NCBI RefSeq assembly: GCF_039023475.1
Contig: NZ_JBCHVB010000004.1
Span: 124,001-188,000, forward strand
DNA: 64,000 nt
Source: Erwinia sp039023475
GTDB taxonomy: Bacteria; Pseudomonadota; Gammaproteobacteria; Enterobacterales; Enterobacteriaceae
Direction: 5' to 3'
In this document: one piece after another, positions 52,826 through 60,871 of the stretch
Layout of the letters: every line of letters starts with the position of its first letter
Position numbering within the stretch: position 1 is the stretch's first letter
Made by a program: the position numbers and the translations under genes
Notes under the pieces: generated by a model
Seen by the model: only the letters and a program-made list of their open reading frames with translations
Database searches by the model: none
Told to the model about the DNA's origin: nothing

Positions 52826-54331
52826 ATGAAGCTGCGTAGGAAGCGTGTTAAGCCGATTGGCTTAAAAGACGTAACGATCATTGATGATGCCCGGTTACGC
52901 AAAGCCATTACCGCTGCGTCGCTAGGCAACGCCATGGAATGGTTCGACTTCGGCGTCTACGGTTTTGTGGCCTATGCATTGGGTCAGGTGTTTTTCCCCG
53001 GCGCCGATCCCGGTTTACAGATGATTGCCGCACTGGGTACCTTCTCGGTTCCATTCCTGATCCGCCCATTAGGGGGCTTATTCTTTGGCCGCCTGGGCGA
53101 TAAGTATGGCCGTCAGAAAATCCTCTCTATTACGATTGTTATCATGTCGGTCAGTACGTTCTGTATTGGCCTGATTCCGTCCTACGCCTCTATTGGTATC
53201 TGGGCACCTGTACTGCTGCTGCTGTGTAAAATGGCACAGGGCTTCTCCGTCGGAGGAGAATATACGGGCGCGTCGATTTTCGTGGCCGAATATTCGCCCG
53301 ACCGCAAGCGCGGTTTTATGGGCAGCTGGCTCGATTTCGGTTCAATTATTGGTTTTGTGACGGGGGCGGGCCTTGTCGTTCTGATCTCAGCCGTGATTGG
53401 CGAAGCGAAATTCCTCGAATGGGGCTGGCGTATTCCGTTCTTCGTCGCGCTGCCGCTGGGCCTGATCGGCATCTATCTGCGTAACGCGCTGGAAGAAACG
53501 CCTGCGTTTCAGCAGCACGTCGATAAGCTGGAACAGGGCGACCGGGAGAGTCTGGCAGATGGGCCTAAGGTTTCCTTTAAGGAAATCGCCACTAAACACT
53601 GGAGAAGCCTGCTGGCTTGTATCGGCCTGGTGCTGTCGACTAACGTCACCTATTACATGCTGCTGACCTATATGCCGAGCTACCTGTCGCATAACCTGGG
53701 CTATGCAGAAGATCACGGCGTGCTGATCATCATCGCCATCATGATCGGGATGCTGTTCGTTCAGCCGATTATGGGCCTGATGAGCGACAAATTTGGTCGG
53801 CGTCCGTTTGTGATTATCGGTAGTGTTGCACTGCTGTTGCTGGCAATCCCCTGCTTTATGCTGATCAACAGTGGCGTGACGGGGCTGATTTTTGGCGGCC
53901 TGCTGCTGCTGGCGGTCATACTTAACTGCTTCACCGGGGTCATGGCTTCATCCCTGCCGGCAATGTTTCCCACCCATATCCGTTACAGCGCACTCGCCAG
54001 CGCCTTTAACATCTCGATTCTGGTTGCGGGTCTGACGCCGACGCTTGCCGCATGGCTGGTTGAAACCACGTCAGACCTCTATATGCCAGCTTACTACCTG
54101 ATGATTGTTGCAGTAGTCGGTCTGATAACCGGTATCATGATGAAAGAAACGGCAAATATGCCGCTGCGTGGCGCCACGCCAGCCGCTTCGGACATGGCGG
54201 AAGCGAAAGAGCTGTTGCAGGAGCATCACGATAATATCGAACACAAAATCGAGGATATTAATGAGCAGATCGCCGAGCTGGAAGAGAAGCGTAAGCATCT
54301 GATTAATCAGCATCCGAGCATTAACGAATAG
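52826..54331 (+). CDS. proP: Proline/glycine betaine:H+ symporter ProP
   Basis: A 501-residue osmosensing major facilitator that takes up proline, glycine betaine and ectoine at high osmolality. Nearly all of the E. coli protein is recognisable: NAMEWFDFGVYGFVAYALGQ, GRLGDKYGRQKILSITIV, FSVGGEYTGASIFVAEYSPD. The C-terminus (about 455-501, EAKELLQEHHDNIEHKIEDI and following) is a heptad coiled coil that tunes the osmotic threshold. In E. coli proP lies elsewhere on the chromosome; here it is in the variable segment. A strong terminator follows. Confidence 0.97.
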   Translation: MKLRRKRVKPIGLKDVTIIDDARLRKAITAASLGNAMEWFDFGVYGFVAYALGQVFFPGADPGLQMIAALGTFSVPFLIRPLGGLFFGRLGDKYGRQKILSITIVIMSVSTFCIGLIPSYASIGIWAPVLLLLCKMAQGFSVGGEYTGASIFVAEYSPDRKRGFMGSWLDFGSIIGFVTGAGLVVLISAVIGEAKFLEWGWRIPFFVALPLGLIGIYLRNALEETPAFQQHVDKLEQGDRESLADGPKVSFKEIATKHWRSLLACIGLVLSTNVTYYMLLTYMPSYLSHNLGYAEDHGVLIIIAIMIGMLFVQPIMGLMSDKFGRRPFVIIGSVALLLLAIPCFMLINSGVTGLIFGGLLLLAVILNCFTGVMASSLPAMFPTHIRYSALASAFNISILVAGLTPTLAAWLVETTSDLYMPAYYLMIVAVVGLITGIMMKETANMPLRGATPAASDMAEAKELLQEHHDNIEHKIEDINEQIAELEEKRKHLINQHPSINE

Positions 54332-54350
54332 CGACGGCCCGCTGAATAAA

Positions 54351-54376
54351 GCCCGCGACGTGTCGCGGGCTTTTTT
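54351..54376 (+). terminator. Rho-independent terminator of proP
   Basis: GCCCGCGAC, GT, GTCGCGGGC followed by six T: a 9 bp perfect stem 20 bp after the proP stop. Confidence 0.95.
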
Positions 54377-54740
54377 ATTATCTCAAAAGGCTGAAACCCT
54401 CTGTTCCCCTCTCTGCCATGGCGAAGTTGCCTTCCGCTTTCGCGTCTCTTCAGAAAGCTCTCTTCCTGCCAGCGCCTGCAAACAACGCTAATAATGGCAA
54501 AACGCACCCGGCTGTAGAAAAAAGCTGGCTCAGAAGGTGTTGGCGCTTCAGAAGAGAAAAAGTGTTGAAACGTTATAAGCGTTTCGCGCCGTAAATGGGT
54601 TTGTTAAAACTTGCGCATGATCCTTCTAATCCTTTGATAATAAATATTTTTTATACTGCTCTGTTTTTAGTGACTCTTCAGAACACCTTTTAACATTGCA
54701 AAAACTAAGAAGGTAACGAATAAAAAAAGAAAAAAACCTA

Positions 54741-54755
54741 TAGACGACTGGTCTA
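54741..54755. promoter_or_regulatory. TetR-type operator copy 1
   Basis: TAGACGACTGGTCTA: arms TAGAC/GTCTA around five bases. It is identical over 15 bp to the site before the TetR gene at 56860. Confidence 0.75.
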
Positions 54756-54918
54756 TTCACTGTTAGTTTAGCCTTATCACGCCGGGAATTGAGCATAAAG
54801 CGATAGTCCTGGCTGATAAATAGCGGGCACGCACGGGAGTCCGGCTGGTGTGTAGGTTAGTCGTTACCATCACTGCCAGCGGGGTACACCTACCGATAAA
54901 GTTTTGTACTGAAGATTG

Positions 54919-54933
54919 TATACGACGAGTCTG
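54919..54933. promoter_or_regulatory. TetR-type operator copy 2 (degenerate)
   Basis: TATACGACGAGTCTG matches the operator at 11 of 15 positions and lies exactly 32 bp (three turns) before copy 3. Confidence 0.5.
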
Positions 54934-54950
54934 TTTTTTTACGCACTCTA

Positions 54951-54965
54951 TATACGACCGGTCTA
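54951..54965. promoter_or_regulatory. TetR-type operator copy 3 at the DJ-1 promoter
   Basis: TATACGACCGGTCTA matches 13 of 15 positions; it ends 37 bp before the start codon, suitable for promoter occlusion. Confidence 0.7.
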
Positions 54966-55002
54966 ATCATCCGCTTATTTCTACTTCAACAGGAAACAAT
55001 AA

Positions 55003-55683
55003 ATGAAAATTCTTATGGTTCTCACCTCACATGATCGTCTGGGCAACACCGGACGCAAAACGGGTTTCTGGCTGGAAGAGCTGGCTGCGCCTTACTACGC
55101 CTTTCAGGACGCCGGGGTCGACATTACCCTGGCCTCTCCGAAAGGCGGCAATCCACCGCTGGATCCTAAAAGCAATGAACCCGATTTCCAGACCGCGCAG
55201 ACCCACCGCTTCGAAGCGGACGCCGACGCGCTTGCCCGTCTCGCCACCACCGTCCGTCTGGACAGCGTTTCGCAGGCTGACTATGACGCTGTTTTCTATC
55301 CGGGCGGCCACGGCCCGCTGTGGGATTTGGCTGAGGATAAGCACTCCGCGGCGCTGATCGAGGCCTTCCTGGCGGCAAACAAGCCCGTCGCGCTGGTCTG
55401 TCACGCTCCTGGCGTGCTGCGCCATGTAAAAACGCCTGAAGGTAAACCACTGGTTGAAGGCAGGAAGGTCACCGGCTTTACCAATACCGAAGAGGAAGCG
55501 GTGGGCCTGACCCAGGTTGTGCCTTTTCTGGTTGAAGATGAGCTGATTGCCAAAGGCGGCATCTATTCCAAAGGGGCGGACTGGAGTTCTTACGTCGTCA
55601 GCGACGGTCTGCTGATCACCGGACAAAACCCAACCTCCTCAGCGGCGACGGCAGAGCGGCTCCTGAAGCAGCTGGCTGAATAA
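55003..55683 (+). CDS. DJ-1/PfpI family protein (Hsp31/glyoxalase III-like)
   Basis: A 226-residue member of the DJ-1/PfpI superfamily. The nucleophile elbow is C133 in LVCHAPGVL with H134 next to it, and the conserved glutamates are in KTGFWLEELAAP (E25/E26); the GGHGPLWDL loop is typical of Hsp31-type proteins that convert methylglyoxal to lactate without glutathione. Older annotations call these glutamine amidotransferases, but no amidotransferase partner is present. The operator copies before it and the NemR-like regulator suggest induction by reactive electrophiles. A terminator follows. Confidence 0.88.
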   Translation: MKILMVLTSHDRLGNTGRKTGFWLEELAAPYYAFQDAGVDITLASPKGGNPPLDPKSNEPDFQTAQTHRFEADADALARLATTVRLDSVSQADYDAVFYPGGHGPLWDLAEDKHSAALIEAFLAANKPVALVCHAPGVLRHVKTPEGKPLVEGRKVTGFTNTEEEAVGLTQVVPFLVEDELIAKGGIYSKGADWSSYVVSDGLLITGQNPTSSAATAERLLKQLAE

Positions 55684-55693
55684 CGGTCAAGGC

Positions 55694-55715
55694 GGCGGGG
55701 TTGCATGACCCCGCC
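55694..55715 (+). terminator. Terminator after the DJ-1 gene
   Basis: GGCGGGGT, loop of six, ACCCCGCC: an 8 bp GC-rich stem followed by ACATCTTTTCGTTTT. Confidence 0.65.
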
Positions 55716-55818
55716 ACATCTTTTCGTTTTGAAGCTTATACGTCTGAATGCACTCCTGTCGCGCTACGAGGCAGTATTTTCAGCCCATTATTTTTTTACC
55801 TGATTGAGAGAAAAAATT

Positions 55819-56574
55819 ATGTTGAAAAAATCAGTTACCACTCTGGCATTAAGTCTGGCCCTGTCTGTTTCTGCTCAGGCGGTGATGGCTGAGCCGGTGA
55901 AAAACATTATTCTGGTGCACGGCGCTTTTGTTGATGGCTCAGGCTGGAACCCGGTGGCCCGGATCCTGGATAAAGCAGGCTACCATGTGTCGATTGTTCA
56001 GGAACCTCAGACCTCTCTGGCGGATGATGTGGCCGCAACACGACGCGTTCTGGCGTTACAAAGCGGAAAGTCACTGCTGGTCGGTCACAGCTACGGCGGC
56101 ATGATTATCAGTGACGCAGGTAACGATCCCTCCGTCGCGGGTCTGGTTTACATCGCTGCGATGCAGCCAGATAAAGGCGACTCGCTGCTGAGCCTGGCGA
56201 AAAAATATCCTCCGGCCGCCCAGTCAATCACGGAAACGGCGGACCATTTCCTCTACCTCAGGCCGGAGAACTTCCACGCGGACTTTGCGGCAGATTTGCC
56301 TGTAAAAGAGGCAGACTTGTTGGCACGTTCTCAGGTTATGCCATCAGCGGCCGCCTTTTCCGCCCCTGCCGGCACGCCAGCATGGAAAACCAAACCGAGC
56401 TGGGCCGTGGTGGCCACAGAGGATCGGGCCATTAACCCACAGCTTGAACGCTTCATGGCTGAACGTGCGCACAGCACCGTCACGGAGCTGAAAGGTAATC
56501 ATGCCATTTATGCTTCTCAGCCTGAAAAAATTGCGGCGGTAATCAAGAACGCGGCAGAGAGTATCTCTCATTAA
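55819..56574 (+). CDS. Secreted alpha/beta hydrolase
   Basis: A 251-residue alpha/beta hydrolase with a signal peptide (TTLALSLALSVSAQAVMA, cleaved near AEPVKNI). The oxyanion-region motif LVHGAFVDGSGWNPV and the nucleophile elbow GHSYGGM (Ser) are present, with a likely catalytic histidine in LKGNHAIYAS. Such proteins resemble plant salicylate/methyl esterases; the substrate here is not known. The ATG at 55819 begins the signal peptide; an upstream TTG is rejected. It lies 135 bp behind the DJ-1 gene, after a terminator, and may be transcribed separately. Confidence 0.85.
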   Translation: MLKKSVTTLALSLALSVSAQAVMAEPVKNIILVHGAFVDGSGWNPVARILDKAGYHVSIVQEPQTSLADDVAATRRVLALQSGKSLLVGHSYGGMIISDAGNDPSVAGLVYIAAMQPDKGDSLLSLAKKYPPAAQSITETADHFLYLRPENFHADFAADLPVKEADLLARSQVMPSAAAFSAPAGTPAWKTKPSWAVVATEDRAINPQLERFMAERAHSTVTELKGNHAIYASQPEKIAAVIKNAAESISH

Positions 56575-56894
56575 CTCTCCGTTAATTATGTCCGGCGGTT
56601 TGCCTTATCAGCTAAACCGTACTGGCCCGACATTCAGACAAGTTTAAAGGCCTGGGCCGGAATAGCGCTGATTGCCCTTTCCCGGAGCAGGCCTTAATTC
56701 AATGAAGGCGCCCATTCTCAGGGTTGTCACTGCTGCTTCTGACGTTAACGGCTTCGCTGTATCTCTGCTTCAGTGACAGAAATCACCAATCCTCCGCTTG
56801 CAGAAAATGACCAGACGACCGCCAGCGAAAAAAGGCTGCATTTGTAAGACCCGTCAATATAGACGACTGGTCTAGTCTGTGGTAGTGTGACGTA
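56575..56894. other. Spacer before the NemR-like gene
   Basis: 320 bp. Apart from the operator at its right end and an AAGGCCT/AGGCCTT inverted pair (56645 and 56690 area) I see no gene or named element. Confidence 0.4.
56860..56874. promoter_or_regulatory. TetR-type operator copy 4 at the regulator's own promoter
   Basis: TAGACGACTGGTCTA, identical to copy 1, ends 20 bp before the TetR start codon. Autoregulation is the usual arrangement. Confidence 0.78.
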
Positions 56895-57500
56895 ATGACA
56901 ACTTCAACCCAACTCCATAGCAACGACGTGCGTGAACACATCCTGTCGACTGGCCAGCGTATTATGGCCGGCAAGGGATTTTCCGCCGTCGGACTGAATG
57001 AGATCCTGACCGACGCCGGTGTGCCGAAGGGATCTTTTTATCACTATTTCCCGTCAAAAGAGGCGTTTGGCGTGGCGATGCTGCAGCGCTATTTTGATGA
57101 TTATCTGGCGGAACTTGACCATACGCTGAGCCAGCCGGGTAACACTATGGCGCAACGGCTGATGAACTACTGGCAGCAGTGGCAGGACTCGCAGTCGTTT
57201 TCCGACTGTCAGGGCAAATGCCTGGCGGTGAAGCTGGGTGCGGAAGTGGCCGATCTCTCTGACAGTATGCGTCTGACGCTGAAAGCTGGCACCTCAGGGA
57301 TTATTTCTCGCCTGGCGCAGGCGTTAGCGGCGGGCGTGGCTGAAGGTTCACTGCGCATTGAGGACCAACCGGGCAAAGTGGCAGAAAGTCTCTACCAGCT
57401 CTGGCTTGGCGCCAGCGTCATGGTCAAGATAGTCCGCAATACCGCGCCCTTTGAGTCCGCCATGGCGGTGACCCGGCAGATTATCCGTATCTCCCCTTAA
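56895..57500 (+). CDS. NemR-like TetR-family repressor
   Basis: A 201-residue TetR regulator. The helix-turn-helix (about 25-60) has KGFSAVGLNEILTDAGVPKG and SFYHYFPSKEAFGVAML, the same as in E. coli NemR. The segment SDCQGKCLAVKLGAEVADLS matches the NemR region that holds its redox/electrophile-sensing cysteine. It probably represses itself and the DJ-1 gene through the shared palindromes and is released by reactive chlorine, quinones or aldehydes. The nearest NemR targets (nemA, gloA) are not adjacent, so it is a paralogue or a rewired form. A hairpin overlaps its stop codon. Confidence 0.87.
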   Translation: MTTSTQLHSNDVREHILSTGQRIMAGKGFSAVGLNEILTDAGVPKGSFYHYFPSKEAFGVAMLQRYFDDYLAELDHTLSQPGNTMAQRLMNYWQQWQDSQSFSDCQGKCLAVKLGAEVADLSDSMRLTLKAGTSGIISRLAQALAAGVAEGSLRIEDQPGKVAESLYQLWLGASVMVKIVRNTAPFESAMAVTRQIIRISP

Positions 57501-57512
57501 CGGGGAGATACG
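57486..57512 (+). terminator. Hairpin over the stop of the NemR-like gene
   Basis: CGTATCTCCCC, loop TTAAC, GGGGAGATACG: an 11 bp perfect stem containing the stop codon. Only a weak T-rich tail follows (ATCTCTTTA). Confidence 0.55.
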
Positions 57513-57588
57513 ATCTCTTTAAACAGACGCGGACGTGAAAGTGGCAGGATGCAGACTTTTGCTGACCCGCGGCACTGTATTGGCGACA

Positions 57589-58554
57589 TCAGCCCGTCCG
57601 GCTATCTGCGGTCGGCACAAAGAACTGGCTTAAGACTTCAGCGACAGCCTGGGGCTGCTCTTCGGGAATGAAATGTCCGCAGTGAGGAATAAGCACGCCG
57701 GAGACATCTTCAGCAAAAGGACGCAGAGGGGCAGCCATATCGGCTATCGATCCATATTCAGCACTGACGGCCAGCAACGGCATGTTGAGCTTCCCTTTCG
57801 CTTTTAACTCGCTGTTTTGCGCAGCGGAAAGCGCAACCGATCGGTAATAAGCCAGCCCTGCCCGTAATCCACCGCTGGCGCATAACACGCGCAGGTACTC
57901 ATTAATATCTTCATCTGTGAACACATCCGGGCATGCCGTTTTCCTTTTCAGGAACCATTCAAGATAGAGGCGTTCACGACCGGTAATCAACGCTTCGGGA
58001 AGATCGGCAATCATGTGAAAGGCGAAATGCCAGGTTTTCCAGGCCTTATCAGCCGTCACCGGCAGGGCGTCCGGCAGGGTGACGCCAGGAATACCGGCGT
58101 CCAGTAAGGCGAGACGTTTGACCTCACTACCGTAGCGCGCGGCGTAGGGCCAGGCGACCCAGGCTCCCACGTCGTGAGCCGCCAGATAATAAGCGTCTAC
58201 CTTAAGCTGACCCAGCAACCCGTGAACCTTCCCGGCCAGCGAGCAGGTATCATAACCCTCCTGCGGACGGTCAGAATCGCCCTGACCGGGCAGATCAAGC
58301 GCAATGATCTGGTAAGACTCGCCCATCTGCTGCATGACTTTACGCCAGGCATACCAGCTTTGCGGAAAGCCAGCCAGCAAAACCAGCGTCTCCCCCTGGG
58401 GATTGCCGCCCATAACGTAATGCATTCTGACGCCATCTACCGTTGCGTAGGCATGCTCAAAGCCGCTCAGGCTACTGTCGTTCCAGGCGACAGGTTTTGC
58501 ATCGGCCCGGCGCAGCGGTGACATTTCATTGGTCTCTGACTCGCGATTTTGCAT
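57589..58554 (-). CDS. Alpha/beta hydrolase (epoxide hydrolase/haloacetate dehalogenase type)
   Basis: A 321-residue cytosolic alpha/beta hydrolase. Oxyanion motif LLAGFPQSWYAWRKVM, ALDLPGQGDSDRP, nucleophile Asp in AAHDVGAWVAW (typical of epoxide hydrolases and dehalogenases) and catalytic His in PHCGHFIPEEQP are all present. The substrate is unknown. The ATG at 58554 has AAGGA six bases upstream, better than the ATG at 58560. It is preceded by a 24 bp site also found before the neighbouring TetR gene, so it probably is that regulator's target. Confidence 0.88.
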   Translation of the reverse strand: MQNRESETNEMSPLRRADAKPVAWNDSSLSGFEHAYATVDGVRMHYVMGGNPQGETLVLLAGFPQSWYAWRKVMQQMGESYQIIALDLPGQGDSDRPQEGYDTCSLAGKVHGLLGQLKVDAYYLAAHDVGAWVAWPYAARYGSEVKRLALLDAGIPGVTLPDALPVTADKAWKTWHFAFHMIADLPEALITGRERLYLEWFLKRKTACPDVFTDEDINEYLRVLCASGGLRAGLAYYRSVALSAAQNSELKAKGKLNMPLLAVSAEYGSIADMAAPLRPFAEDVSGVLIPHCGHFIPEEQPQAVAEVLSQFFVPTADSRTG

Positions 58555-58603
58555 CGTCATTCCTTCTCATTTTGATTTTCTGCCTGTGCAGACAACGCCG
58601 ACA

Positions 58604-58627
58604 TTAAGAAAGCAATCATTTCCTAAA
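58604..58627. promoter_or_regulatory. Shared TetR operator before the hydrolase
   Basis: TTAAGAAAGCAATCATTTCC plus TAAA. It agrees at 20 of 24 positions with the site at 59268 in front of the TetR gene. Confidence 0.65.
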
Positions 58628-58639
58628 TGGGTAAATTTT

Positions 58640-59257
58640 TTAATCGAGCAGCTTCATCGCCAGCCGTATCGTTTCCTCTTTCTCCGTTACGTCTTCAACT
58701 TTACCCACAACGCGCATGCCGAATACCAGACAGAGCAGCAGCCCTGCCGCCGATTCAACATTCAGGCTGGCGGATACCGATCCGTCATTCTGACCCAGGC
58801 GCAGTAGGGAGATAAGATTTTGCTTGTTGCGCATGACGGCCTGAAACACCAGTTCTGACACTTCCGGGTCCAGGATCCGCAGTTCATTCATACTGCCGAC
58901 GACCAGGCAGCCGCGCCTTCCTTCCAGCGTAGATGCGGAATCAATGTAAAAACGCAGCAATTCAGCCAGCTGCTCACGGCCCGTCGGAAATGGTTCCAGC
59001 CGCTGCTTCAGCTCCGCATGGCGCAAAGCGGTGTACCGCTCGAATACGCGCAGAAACAGGGTTCGCTTATCCTGGAAGGCTTTATAAATACTGCCGGCGG
59101 TAAGTCCCATAGCTTCGCCTAAATCGGCGATGGAGGAAGCGTGAAACCCCTTCTGACGGAAAACGATCATCGCCATATCCAGCGCAAGATCCATATCAAA
59201 TTCCCGTGGTCGCCCGCGTTCCCGGCTTTTATTCTGAGGATAACCTGTCTTGTTCAT
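58640..59257 (-). CDS. TetR-family repressor
   Basis: A 205-residue TetR regulator. The helix-turn-helix (about 25-65) contains ALDMAMIVFRQKGFHASSIA and SIYKAFQDKRTLFLRVFERY; the C-terminal ligand domain shows GRRGCLVVGSMNEL. Its basic N-terminus (NKSRERGRPREFD) is like that of YxaF/LmrA-type members. The gene follows its own operator and reads toward the hydrolase gene, 79 bp upstream of it on the same strand. Regulation of the hydrolase and itself is inferred from the shared operator; sotB may be a further target as it is divergent. Confidence 0.87.
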   Translation of the reverse strand: MNKTGYPQNKSRERGRPREFDMDLALDMAMIVFRQKGFHASSIADLGEAMGLTAGSIYKAFQDKRTLFLRVFERYTALRHAELKQRLEPFPTGREQLAELLRFYIDSASTLEGRRGCLVVGSMNELRILDPEVSELVFQAVMRNKQNLISLLRLGQNDGSVSASLNVESAAGLLLCLVFGMRVVGKVEDVTEKEETIRLAMKLLD

Positions 59258-59267
59258 TGCAGCTCAC

Positions 59268-59291
59268 TTAAGGAAACAATCACTTCCAAAA
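59268..59291. promoter_or_regulatory. Shared TetR operator before the TetR gene
   Basis: TTAAGGAAACAATCACTTCC plus AAAA, starting 11 bp before the TetR start. The core GGAA..TTCC is an inverted repeat. It is on the side of both the TetR gene and the divergent sotB. Confidence 0.7.
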
Positions 59292-59496
59292 TAGCAGCGC
59301 TTTTCACTTCAGGGAAGCGAAAATTACTTTGTTCAGATGCACGGGCTCACTGTTTTTAACAAACTTAATCGCCGCCATAAAAAAAATTAATGCGCTGTGT
59401 TTATTTATGCTAAAAATGCGACGAAGGTCACAATTTCCTTGAATGCCGTCGGCGGGGAGCCTTAACATTGCCGGCTGAATTTTCGGGGGGATGATT

Positions 59497-60702
59497 ATGG
59501 CAGAACTACAGACAGTATCCAGAAAGGTAGCCTGGCTACGCGTGTTAACCCTCGCAGTGGCAGCGTTCATTTTTAACACGACGGAATATATTCCTGTTGG
59601 TCTGCTGACGGACATTGGGCACAGTTTCGGCATGGAAAGCGCTCAGTCAGGCATCATGCTGACCATCTATGCCTGGATTGTGGCTCTCATGTCACTGCCT
59701 TTGATGCTGATGACCAGCAAAATTGACCGGCGCGTATTACTGATCGCCCTGTTTGGCCTGTTCGCCTGTAGCCATATTTTATCTTTTGTGGCGTGGAATT
59801 TTAATGTCCTGCTGGTCAGCCGGGCAGGAGTGGCGCTGTCGCATGCGCTGTTCTGGTCCATTACCGCCTCGCTGGCTATCCGACTGGCGCCTGCAGGCAA
59901 ACGCGCTCAGGCGCTTGGCCTTCTGGCTACGGCAACGGCGCTGGCGTCCGTTTTAGGCTTGCCTTTAGGCCGCATTATTGGCCAGAGTTTTGGATGGCGC
60001 ATCACCTTTCTGGTGATTGGCGTCGCCTCAATGGTCTTGCTGGCTATGATTATTAAAATCATGCCTCAGGTAAACTCTGAGCAGAGCGGTTCGGTCAAAA
60101 GTTTACCCGGCTTACTCCGCAACCCGGCGCTGATTAGCGTCTATCTCCTGACGGTACTGGTGGTCACAGCACATTTTTGTGCCTTTACTTATATCGAGCC
60201 TTTCGTCCAGCAGATATCGGGTAAGAGCCATAATTTTGCGACGGTTTTACTGCTGATATTTGGCATTGCAGGCATCTCAGGCAGCATCATTTTTAGCAAG
60301 TTAGGCGAGAAACACCTGTCTGCTTTGTTAACTGGCGCTATCGCACTTCTGACTGTGTGCCTTGCCCTGATGGTCACCGTGGCACACAGCACCGGCGGAC
60401 TGGTGGCGTTATGCGCCTTATGGGGCATCGCCTTCATGATTATCGGCATGGGCATGCAGATGAAAGTATTGACGCTGGCCCCCGAAGCCACTGACATCGG
60501 CATGGCCATGTTTTCGGGGATCTTCAATATTGGGATTGGCGCCGGCGCGCTGCTGGGGAAAACGGTCAGTCTTGAACTGTCACTCTCCTCGGTCGGTTAC
60601 ATTGGGGCGATTTCCGGCGCATTAGGTCTGATGCTGGCTGTTGTCTCTTTCCGCAAATGGGCCGCACCGTTACGCACCGGGGATCATGATCTCGTCGTGT
60701 AA
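59497..60702 (+). CDS. sotB: Sugar efflux MFS transporter SotB
   Basis: A 401-residue major facilitator of the SotB/YdeA family that exports arabinose and related sugars. The segment SRKVAWLRVLTLAVAAFIFN and TEYIPVGLLTDIGHSFGM, the FWSITASLAIRLAPAGKRAQ motif and the FSGIFNIGIGAGALLG segment match E. coli SotB. The ATG at 59497 is chosen because the GGGGGG before the ATG at 59491 leaves no space for a ribosome site there. It lies divergent from the TetR gene, outside its E. coli location. Confidence 0.94.
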   Translation: MAELQTVSRKVAWLRVLTLAVAAFIFNTTEYIPVGLLTDIGHSFGMESAQSGIMLTIYAWIVALMSLPLMLMTSKIDRRVLLIALFGLFACSHILSFVAWNFNVLLVSRAGVALSHALFWSITASLAIRLAPAGKRAQALGLLATATALASVLGLPLGRIIGQSFGWRITFLVIGVASMVLLAMIIKIMPQVNSEQSGSVKSLPGLLRNPALISVYLLTVLVVTAHFCAFTYIEPFVQQISGKSHNFATVLLLIFGIAGISGSIIFSKLGEKHLSALLTGAIALLTVCLALMVTVAHSTGGLVALCALWGIAFMIIGMGMQMKVLTLAPEATDIGMAMFSGIFNIGIGAGALLGKTVSLELSLSSVGYIGAISGALGLMLAVVSFRKWAAPLRTGDHDLVV

Positions 60703-60871
60703 AGTCCAACTAAGGCAGTCTTTACAGGCTGCCTCCGAATATCTTTTTGTTGTAAGAGAGACGTAGCAATCTTTATTTCCCAGGCGCTGTCCGGCTCATG
60801 AACGACGCTTATTCTGAGGCGTTGCCTGAGGGAGAACGTGGATCTTAAGGGACAAAGCCTGCCGCCTAGAG

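Larger units (their letters stand above)
54377..55002. other. Intergenic region with operator repeats before the DJ-1 gene
   Basis: About 630 bp without a gene. It holds three copies of a 15 bp palindrome (see separate entries). The first copy is 260 bp before the gene, farther than a single promoter needs, so the region may include another transcript start. No ORF with a good start was found. Confidence 0.5.

Noticed and set aside
55003..55683. Glutamine amidotransferase
   Set aside because: The cysteine elbow CHAPG and length fit the Hsp31/DJ-1 group and no partner synthase is adjacent.
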